This document shows, piece after piece, positions 1 through 4,278 of a stretch of DNA of 5,023 nucleotides (within the stretch, counting starts at the first letter, position 1; each line of letters opens with the position of its first letter). The notes beneath the pieces are model-generated. The model made no database searches and had not been told where the DNA came from. It saw only the letters and a program-made list of their open reading frames with translations. The stretch comes from DAOVQB01 sp023128935. GTDB lineage: Bacteria; Eisenbacteria; RBG-16-71-46; CAIMUX01; WJJG01. The position numbers were made by a program, and so were the translations under genes. The stretch lies in contig DAOVQB010000262.1 in the NCBI GenBank assembly GCA_030628905.1, positions 1 to 5,023 of the forward strand, read 5' to 3'.

Positions 1-2
1 AG

Positions 3-119
3 TGTATTGCATCTGATCGGCGATCTCACGACACGGACCTCTCAACCTTCCTCAAGAAGCGCAAACCTATCCTCTGGGAGGAGGAAACCCGCAGGGCATT
101 GGAACAGCACGCCGAATGA
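3..119 (+). CDS. C-terminal fragment of an unidentified protein
   Basis: This frame is open from the left window edge to a TGA at 117-119 and gives a 38-residue tail. The tail is charged and helix-like, with the stretches DTDLSTFLKKRKPILW and EEETRRALEQHAE, so it looks more like a real C-terminus than the serine- and arginine-rich alternative frame, which is also open to about 153. I do not recognise the family from this much sequence. Its position just before a possible attC box (221-227) would suit the last gene of an upstream cassette. It could also be a chance open frame, since only 117 bases are visible. Confidence 0.4.
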   Translation, partial: CIASDRRSHDTDLSTFLKKRKPILWEEETRRALEQHAE

Positions 120-158
120 CAATCGAGGCCAAGGGCTGACGCCGACGACGTAGGTCAA

Positions 159-187
159 GGATGATCCCTGCGTGCGCGGGGAAAATC
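159..187 (-). repeat. Solitary type I-E-like CRISPR repeat
   Basis: Read on the minus strand, this stretch has the layout of a type I-E repeat: a TTTTCCCCGCGC arm, a small loop, a GCAGGGAT arm and a terminal ATCC. The core CCCTGCG-TG-CGCGGGG forms a 7-bp hairpin with one G-T pair. I see only one copy and no regularly spaced partner, so this is not an array in the window. It could be a relic, a solo repeat carried in a cassette, or a GC-rich hairpin that resembles one by chance. Confidence 0.3.
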
Positions 188-220
188 AGAGATCGTGTGA
201 GGGGGCTATTCTACGAACTC

Positions 221-234
221 GTTAGGTGCATAAC
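221..234 (+). other. Possible attC right-hand box and cassette boundary
   Basis: GTTAGGT at 221-227 fits the attC R' consensus GTTRRRY and sits 21 nt before the exonuclease start codon, the usual place for a cassette boundary. It is immediately followed by GCATAAC (228-234), which fits the opposite box orientation RYYYAAC, so the two make an imperfect 14-nt palindrome. I could not find a convincing left partner box between 119 and 200, so a complete attC is not shown. Confidence 0.35.
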
Positions 235-238
235 GCGC

Positions 239-243
239 GGAGG
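239..243 (+). promoter_or_regulatory. Ribosome binding site for the exonuclease gene
   Basis: GGAGG lies 4 nt before the ATG at 248. This supports the 248 start over the in-frame ATG at 161. The 29 extra residues encoded from 161 show no domain and would run through the CRISPR-like repeat and the attC-type box. Confidence 0.6.
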
Positions 244-247
244 CAGA

Positions 248-1126
248 ATGGGATTCGTCGCCATTGATGTCGAGACTGCGAACCCAGACATGGCCTCAAT
301 CTGCCAGATCGGCATTGCCTCCTATCCTGAGTATGAACTCGACGGCGAATGGAAGTCCTATGTCGATCCCGAGGACTATTTCCACCCCATCAACATGTCG
401 ATTCATGGCATCTCCCCAGACATTGTGCGCGGGGCGCCGACGCTGCCGAAGGTCGCCTCTATCCTGCGAGAACAGCTCAGCCGGAAAATCGTTGTCTGTC
501 ACACTCACTTCGATCGTGTGGCTGTGCAGCAAGCATTCACGAAGTATCGCATCGCGTGCCCTGAATGCACCTGGCTGGACTCCGCTCGCGTTGCTCGGAG
601 AGCGTGGGAGGAGTGCGCGTGGGGGGGGTATGGTCTGGCGCCCGTTTGTGAGAAGCTCGGGTACCAGTTCCTCCATCACGATGCCTTGGAGGACGCCAAA
701 GCGGCTGGATTCATCATGATCTCTGCCATGAAGGCGACGGGTATCTCTTTAGAGGATTGGCTGCTTCACATCAGACAACCCATCGATCCATCGGCAGTCG
801 GTCATGGTCCGACACTCCGGCGAGAGGGGAACCCCGAAGGGCCGTTCCACGGTGAGGTATTGGTATTCACAGGGGCGCTTGTGATCCCGCGCAGGGAGGC
901 AGCCGACCTCGCAGCCGAGATTGGGTTCCAGGTGGCGACGGGAGTCACCAAGAAGACGACGGTTCTCGTAGTGGGAGACCAGGATGTCAAGCAGCTGGCC
1001 GGTCACACGAAGAGTTCGAAACACAGAAAGGCTGAGAAGCTCGGCGCGGAGGGGCAGCCGCTTCGAATTATCAGGGAGACCGACTTCAAGCACCTGATCG
1101 AGGTGGCCAAGACTACGAGCGCCTAA
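248..1126 (+). CDS. DEDDh 3'-5' exonuclease with C-terminal BRCT domain
   Basis: The 292-residue protein belongs to the DnaQ-like (DNA polymerase III epsilon-type) exonuclease superfamily, which removes nucleotides from 3' ends using two metal ions. All five catalytic positions are visible: D7 and E9 in AIDVETAN, D89 in HTHFDRVAVQQ, and H144 with D149 in HHDALED. The exonuclease spans about residues 1-165. After a linker, residues 203-286 look like a BRCT domain (GEVLVFTGAL start, then TTVLVVGD), a fold that binds DNA ends, nicks or phosphopeptides. The pairing resembles small epsilon-like proteins of bacteria rather than the replicative subunit. The start at 248 is chosen because of GGAGG at 239-243 and because the domain begins at once. 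The TAA stop lies inside an attC-type box (1121-1127), so the gene looks like a cassette gene. A repair or defence role is inference. A run of eight G at 621-628 lies inside the frame. Confidence 0.9.
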   Translation: MGFVAIDVETANPDMASICQIGIASYPEYELDGEWKSYVDPEDYFHPINMSIHGISPDIVRGAPTLPKVASILREQLSRKIVVCHTHFDRVAVQQAFTKYRIACPECTWLDSARVARRAWEECAWGGYGLAPVCEKLGYQFLHHDALEDAKAAGFIMISAMKATGISLEDWLLHIRQPIDPSAVGHGPTLRREGNPEGPFHGEVLVFTGALVIPRREAADLAAEIGFQVATGVTKKTTVLVVGDQDVKQLAGHTKSSKHRKAEKLGAEGQPLRIIRETDFKHLIEVAKTTSA

Positions 1127-1220
1127 CCATGGCATGCACCTGGCGGCTGGCCCTGGCCCGTCCCTGGCGGTGATTCGGGTGTCCCTGTCGCCGGCCCTGC
1201 ATAGCCAGGGCCGCGCCTGG
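1121..1220 (+). other. Degenerate attC-like site (left arm kept, right box lost)
   Basis: GCCTAAC (1121-1127) is followed after exactly 7 nt by TGCACCTGG (1135-1143). The good attC at 3042 has the same arrangement: GCCTAAC, 7 nt, TGCACTTG. Further in, CCTGGCGGCTGGCCCTGGC (1139-1157) pairs imperfectly with GCCAGGGCCGCGCCTGG (about 1204-1220). No GTTRRRY box follows before the next start codon, so the site is probably non-functional as a whole. Loss of the right box would fuse the exonuclease cassette to the HEPN cassette. Confidence 0.5.
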
Positions 1221-1226
1221 GGAGGA
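1221..1226 (+). promoter_or_regulatory. Strong ribosome binding site for the HEPN-like gene
   Basis: GGAGGA lies 6 nt before the ATG at 1233, near-ideal spacing. It decides the start: the in-frame ATG at 1134 lies inside the attC-like left arm, and the residues encoded from there are low-complexity. Confidence 0.7.
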
Positions 1227-1232
1227 AACTTC

Positions 1233-1787
1233 ATGGTACCCGGGGGATGTTCGGAACTAGCTACGTTCCAACTGATTGTGGCGAAACGCTGGCAGAATCG
1301 CGGGAACGAAGCCCAGGACTGTTTTGCTAGGTTCTTCTTCCATTTCGCCGCCCTAAACGCGCTGTACTTCCTTTGGTCTAGGGTCGATGGGAAGTCACAA
1401 ATCGAAGCGCAGCAAGTCGAGCGTCTTCTGTCCAAGGCTTCGTTGGACGAGGTGACGACCATACTCTCATCCGTTACTTCTTCTATCGAGTACCTTACGC
1501 GCAAGGGTCCCATTAAGCGAATGAACCGTCGCACGTGTGACAACGGCGCTGCGGGGGGGGATGATGAATCCGGCCAGCAGCTGCAAGATTCCTTGCGCTC
1601 CGCTGATGGCAAGTCACCGCTGCTCGCCCTCGGGGGGATTCTCTATCGAGTCCGATGCAACCTGGTGCACGGAAGCAAAACGGATCAAGGCGATGACGAG
1701 GAGATCATCAAACAAGCCGTTTCGCCTCTTAGCGCCATTCTCACATGGGCAATCAAACACACAGAGTCAGAATTGGAGAGATTGTAG
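1233..1787 (+). CDS. HEPN-like domain protein (R-X4-H motif)
   Basis: The product is 184 residues, mostly helical. Near the N-terminus lies an aromatic-rich segment, about residues 19-49 (RWQNRGNEAQDCFARFFFHF, then ALNALYFLW). Near the C-terminus RVRCNLVHG contains R141-X4-H146, the signature of HEPN ribonucleases, followed by an acidic helix (DDEEIIKQAV) and a final helix. In HEPN proteins the R-X4-6-H pair from two subunits forms an RNA-cleaving site; members act in toxin-antitoxin, abortive infection and CRISPR effector systems. That fold and motif are seen here; RNase activity is inferred. A polar stretch (residues 95-128) that includes a run of eight G at 1553-1560 is probably a loop. 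The gene follows a degenerate attC-like site and is followed 1 nt after its stop by a small ORF, suggesting translational coupling. I cannot name the specific subfamily. Confidence 0.72.
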   Translation: MVPGGCSELATFQLIVAKRWQNRGNEAQDCFARFFFHFAALNALYFLWSRVDGKSQIEAQQVERLLSKASLDEVTTILSSVTSSIEYLTRKGPIKRMNRRTCDNGAAGGDDESGQQLQDSLRSADGKSPLLALGGILYRVRCNLVHGSKTDQGDDEEIIKQAVSPLSAILTWAIKHTESELERL

Positions 1788-1788
1788 G

Positions 1789-1989
1789 ATGCCCCAGCAT
1801 TTCGCATGCGGGTGCAATCTGAACAAAGCCCACTTGTTTTGCCGTTACCGGGGAGTGAAGCTCTTCTCGCTTGGATGGTTCCAGGACTTGGCCCACATAC
1901 CTAGAGATCATGAGGGCTTGGTGCGTGGGCACAGTCCTATGGAGGAATGCGAGGAGATGCCCGCGGGCATACCGGTTGCTGGCGAGTAG
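1789..1989 (+). CDS. Small hypothetical protein coupled to the HEPN-like gene
   Basis: This is a 66-residue ORF whose ATG lies 1 nt after the TAG of the HEPN-like gene. GGAG at 1775-1778, inside the end of that gene, is 10 nt upstream, so its translation would be coupled. The protein has cysteines at 7, 9, 18 and 54 and several histidines (HFACGCN, AHLFC), which could bind a metal, and an acidic C-terminal part (MEECEEM). I do not recognise a family. Position and size would suit an antitoxin or accessory partner of the HEPN-like protein, but antitoxins more often come first, and this is inference only. The frame is also open upstream through the HEPN-like gene, so the ORF could be a by-product. 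Confidence 0.45.
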   Translation: MPQHFACGCNLNKAHLFCRYRGVKLFSLGWFQDLAHIPRDHEGLVRGHSPMEECEEMPAGIPVAGE

Positions 1990-2074
1990 CCGAGGCCCAG
2001 CAAGGCTATTGATCTACCAGGGCCAGGCTACGCCGCCAACTGGGAGGTCATCGCCAAGTCAGGAGCGTTAGGAC
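1990..2074 (+). other. Intergenic spacer with a possible cassette boundary
   Basis: This 85-nt gap ends with GTTAGGA at 2067-2073, close to the attC box GTTRRRY but with a final A instead of C or T, directly before the GTG of the next gene. I find no matching left box. CCAGGGCC followed by an interrupted CTGGGAGG (about 2019-2047) loosely resembles the right half of the site at 1204-1226, so a decayed attC is possible. AGGAG at 2061-2065, 9 nt before the GTG, can act as a ribosome binding site. Confidence 0.3.
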
Positions 2075-3037
2075 GTGACACCACGCCATGCATACTTGGA
2101 CCAGAACCACTGGATTTACATGGCCAAGGACTACTGGGGAAAGCCACATAAGCCAGAGCATCGCGGCATTGCCTGCCGCTTGCTCGAGAATGTCGCGTCC
2201 GATCGAATTCGTCTGCCTCTCAGCGTTCTTCATTTAATCGAACACCTTCGAGCGGAGAGCGCCGCCCGCAGGGAACGCCTTGCCAGAGTATTTGATCGGT
2301 TCAGCTGCTCCTGGTACATGGCTTCTTGGTCGAGTGTGCTTCCAGCGGAGATTCACCTCGCTTTGGGCGAGACATTCGGCGTGCCCCCCAGAGTGCCAGA
2401 GCCAGAGATCTTTGGACGAGGCTTGCTGTTTGGCCTCGGTCCCAAGCAGAAAAAGCTCCTTCTTGAGGGACGAACCGAACACCAGTTTGGCACTTTGGAG
2501 TCAATTGCTGCTCTGCCAGGCGCTCTCCTCGACCTCTTGACATATCCCAACGAGCCCGGGCGCCAGTTCCAGAACGTCATCATTTCGCAATGTGACCACA
2601 CGAATGCGGCCGCAATCGAAGCACGGCGCCTTAAGGCGAAACCTCACTCCGCTACGGTGCGACGGAGGGCCGTGTATGCAGGATACACTTTGGATCATCA
2701 GGAACTCATCTTTACGGCGCTGAACGCTCTTGGGCGCAGGCCAGAGGAATTCCTCGCCCTCGGAATTCCTGGCCTCTCCTCCTTCTGGCCTCGCGTTTCC
2801 TCACTCGACATTGATTGCGAACTCACTCTCTACCGTGATCGCCAGTGGGAAAGACCCGTATGTCCTAATGATGTGCGAGACATTGGGCACTTAGCGTTGG
2901 CGGTTCCCTACTGCGATATTGTCGTGACGGAAAATTTCTGGGCTCGCGCACTTGAGGAAACCGGTCTTGCCAAGAAGTACGGTACAATAGCATGTGCTGA
3001 TCTCACAGGACTACTGGAGCAGTACAAGGCGGAATAG
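2075..3037 (+). CDS. Large PIN-like domain protein, putative nuclease
   Basis: This 320-residue protein appears to be built on a PIN-like nuclease fold. The first strand ends in YLDQNHW with D9; a second acidic residue is likely E56 (LHLIEH); the C-terminal part has the pattern NDVRDIGHLALAVPYCDIVV with D266, D269 and D281, followed by TENFWARAL. In PIN proteins such acidic residues hold a metal ion that cleaves RNA. This gene is more than twice the length of VapC toxins (about 130 residues): about 200 residues separate E56 from the C-terminal motif and have no motif I recognise. The start is GTG, with AGGAG at 2061-2065 placed 9 nt upstream; starting there keeps the YLDQN strand at the N-terminus as expected. 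No antitoxin-like gene precedes it. The stop is 4 nt from the attC at 3042, so it sits in its own cassette. Target and biological role are unknown. Confidence 0.75.
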   Translation: MTPRHAYLDQNHWIYMAKDYWGKPHKPEHRGIACRLLENVASDRIRLPLSVLHLIEHLRAESAARRERLARVFDRFSCSWYMASWSSVLPAEIHLALGETFGVPPRVPEPEIFGRGLLFGLGPKQKKLLLEGRTEHQFGTLESIAALPGALLDLLTYPNEPGRQFQNVIISQCDHTNAAAIEARRLKAKPHSATVRRRAVYAGYTLDHQELIFTALNALGRRPEEFLALGIPGLSSFWPRVSSLDIDCELTLYRDRQWERPVCPNDVRDIGHLALAVPYCDIVVTENFWARALEETGLAKKYGTIACADLTGLLEQYKAE

Positions 3038-3041
3038 GAGG

Positions 3042-3108
3042 GCCTAACTACCGCGTGCACTTGATGGTCACCGCTTCGCGGCGTCCACAAGTGATGCATA
3101 CGTTATGC
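3042..3108 (+). other. attC recombination site of an integron gene cassette
   Basis: The left outer box GCCTAAC (3042-3048) pairs with the right outer box GTTATGC (3102-3108) at six of seven positions. Inside, TGCACTTG (3056-3063) pairs with CAAGTGATGCA (3088-3098), leaving a few unpaired bases as attC sites normally do. The tip CCGC-TTC-GCGG (3071-3081) is a perfect small hairpin of the kind seen in many attC sites. The total of 67 nt is within the known attC range. The right box breaks the strict GTTRRRY consensus at one position (T for R). Integron integrase would be expected to cut between G3102 and T3103, ending the PIN cassette and starting the next one. Confidence 0.8.
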
Positions 3109-3118
3109 GCCAAAGAAT

Positions 3119-3124
3119 GGAGGA
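3119..3124 (+). promoter_or_regulatory. Ribosome binding site for the membrane HEPN gene
   Basis: GGAGGA lies just before the ATG at 3127, with short spacing (2-3 nt). It supports that ATG over the in-frame ATG at 3064 and the GTG at 3055, which lie inside the attC stem. Confidence 0.5.
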
Positions 3125-3126
3125 AG

Positions 3127-3768
3127 ATGCGTTATCTGATAGCTGTTCTCTGCGGGGGACTTATCGTTTTGAGGGGCATGTATCAGGGCTTCGAGTTCGA
3201 CAATATCTCGCTCGGCCTGCTAGTACTCGCGGCCATTCTGCTAGTTCTTGGAAACCCGGATGAGATCAGGAAAAGACTAAAGAGATTGAAGGTCGGCTCT
3301 GTTGAACTGGAACTCCACGAGCAGGTGCGTAGTCTCGTCAAACGGGCTGGCGATGTTGTAGAGGAAGAGTCTGTCGCACAGGGCCCGGAGGCACTTCGCC
3401 TGCCCGACGACGTGCGCGAGAAACTGGTTGGGGACGCCGAGAACCCGCGTGCAGTTCTTCTCTTGCTTGCATCCGAAATTGAGAAGCGTGTAGTTGAACT
3501 TAGCAACAAACACGAGATCCTTCGCTCTGCAAGCAAGGGCGTCCCGGTCATAGGGACGGTCAATATCTTAGTCCAGCGTGGCGTCTTGGAGGGCAAGGCA
3601 CTTCATCTTCTTCAGGATTTCTGGAACGTGCGAAACCGCGTGGTGCATTCCATAGACACGAGCCTGTCTGAAACAGAACTCTACGGTCTCGTAGAGGTCG
3701 GCATTCGAATCGTTAGACTCTTGTATCAGGAGGACAAGCCCTATGAAGTTGAGTCGGATTACAGATAG
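3127..3768 (+). CDS. Membrane-anchored HEPN-like protein
   Basis: The 213-residue protein has two hydrophobic segments near the N-terminus (about residues 3-19 and 27-42, the second ISLGLLVLAAILLVLG), joined by a short loop. A strongly basic stretch follows (RKRLKRLK, 48-55), which by the positive-inside rule places the rest in the cytoplasm. From about residue 100 it is helical and ends in a HEPN-like unit: FWNVRNRVVHS holds R169-N170-X3-H174, the classic HEPN R-X4-H with N after R. The domain resembles the DUF4145-like group of HEPN proteins. Known HEPN domains often cut RNA; membrane tethering suggests a sensor or abortive-infection effector, but that is inference. The gene begins 19 nt after the attC right box, and its stop lies 3 nt before another attC left-box fragment, so it fills one cassette. 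Starts further upstream would translate the attC. Confidence 0.75.
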   Translation: MRYLIAVLCGGLIVLRGMYQGFEFDNISLGLLVLAAILLVLGNPDEIRKRLKRLKVGSVELELHEQVRSLVKRAGDVVEEESVAQGPEALRLPDDVREKLVGDAENPRAVLLLLASEIEKRVVELSNKHEILRSASKGVPVIGTVNILVQRGVLEGKALHLLQDFWNVRNRVVHSIDTSLSETELYGLVEVGIRIVRLLYQEDKPYEVESDYR

Positions 3769-3771
3769 GGC

Positions 3772-3785
3772 GCATAACACGTATG
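3772..3785 (+). other. Left-arm fragment of an interrupted attC site
   Basis: GCATAAC (3772-3778) directly follows the stop of the membrane HEPN gene and fits the attC left-box consensus RYYYAAC. With its flanks (GCGCATAAC, then ACGTATG) it is nearly the reverse complement of the right end of the attC at 3042-3108 (CATACGTTATGCGCC). The paired right half is not found before the transposase, which fits an insertion sequence having split the site at about 3786. Confidence 0.5.
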
Positions 3786-3820
3786 AGGCCTCCCGGTGTC
3801 AATAGGCAACCCCCCCTATG

Positions 3821-3840
3821 CGGCCACGAAGTGGCCGTTT
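3821..3840 (+). terminator. Strong short hairpin followed by TTT
   Basis: CGGCCAC-GAA-GTGGCCG (3821-3837) is a perfect 7-bp GC-rich stem with a 3-nt loop, followed on the plus strand by TTT. It could stop transcription coming from the membrane HEPN gene. The T run is short, and the hairpin lies inside the inferred insertion sequence, so it may instead belong to the element's end or its RNA. Confidence 0.35.
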
Positions 3841-3939
3841 GCATTCGCATCGGCAAGTACGTGGGCGTGCATCCCGACTTGGTTTCGGTCATGCGGCACA
3901 GGAACGCATCCTGCACCAAACACGTATTGAGGTTCACAA

Positions 3940-3955
3940 CTCATCTCCAGATGAG
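3940..3955. repeat. Perfect 7-bp inverted repeat
   Basis: CTCATCT-CC-AGATGAG is a perfect inverted repeat with a 2-nt centre. It lies in the non-coding end of the IS element and may be a stem of a structured RNA. Confidence 0.5.
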
Positions 3956-4018
3956 CCGACCGCACCAAAAGCGCAGTGACCTGGAAACTCATCGGTGCCC
4001 TCATGCCGTCCCAATCAA

Positions 4019-4043
4019 GCGTCGAACTTCGATGCCGGGCATC
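4019..4043. repeat. Overlapping inverted repeats
   Basis: TCGAA-C-TTCGA (4022-4032), extended by near-complementary flanks to 4019-4035, overlaps GATGC-CGG-GCATC (4031-4043). The two stems share bases and exclude each other, so an RNA from here could switch between two folds. This lies in the non-coding end of the IS element. Confidence 0.45.
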
Positions 4044-4278
4044 GTCTAGTTAGCTCCGGGCTCGGGGGAGGAGCAGGATGCGTCCATCCCAAAGTCCTTG
4101 CGTGTCGCGTATGTACTGGGAGCAGGACGGCCATCCAATCAACCGCAATGGGTACCTGGATCGTGGCCATGCATCTCTATGTGGTCAATGCCACAGGCAG
4201 CTATGCCTCGTCCGATGCTCATGGGGCTCGTTCCGTAACGGTCCCAGTTAGACTCGCGGCTTGGCCGTCCCCTCCCTA

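Larger units (their letters stand above)
3786..4278 (-). ncRNA. Candidate bridge RNA region of the IS element
   Basis: This stretch of nearly 500 nt has no credible gene; the open frames in it lack ribosome binding sites or recognisable protein features. It lies 3' of the IS110-family transposase, where IS1111-group elements encode the bridge RNA that pairs with donor and target DNA. It contains several compact palindromes (3821-3837, 3940-3955, 4022-4032, 4031-4043), consistent with a folded RNA transcribed on the minus strand. I could not identify the guide loops, and the true RNA is probably shorter than the range given. Confidence 0.35.

Noticed and set aside
161..247. Upstream start for the exonuclease gene
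   Set aside because: The extra 29 residues show no domain and cross the CRISPR-like repeat and attC-type box; the ATG at 248 has its own GGAGG.
749..1612. Long minus-strand open frame (287 residues) across the exonuclease end and the HEPN-like gene
   Set aside because: It overlaps two well-supported genes on the opposite strand, spans a gene junction and the attC-like site, and shows no domain.
1990..2073. Complete attC between the small ORF and the PIN-like gene
   Set aside because: Only GTTAGGA near the end resembles a box, it breaks the consensus at the last base, and no left partner or convincing stem was found.
3183..3596. Minus-strand open frame within the membrane HEPN gene
   Set aside because: It is rich in serine and threonine, typical of an antisense shadow of a coding region, and has no domain.
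3783..4049. Plus-strand open frame of 88 residues after the membrane HEPN gene
   Set aside because: It has no ribosome binding site and a composition rich in R, H, C and P, and it lies in the presumed non-coding end of the IS element and crosses its hairpins.
4247..4253. GTTAGAC as an attC right box near the transposase
   Set aside because: It fits GTTRRRY, but no matching left box or paired arms lie upstream, and it is inside the IS element; a 7-nt match by chance is expected.
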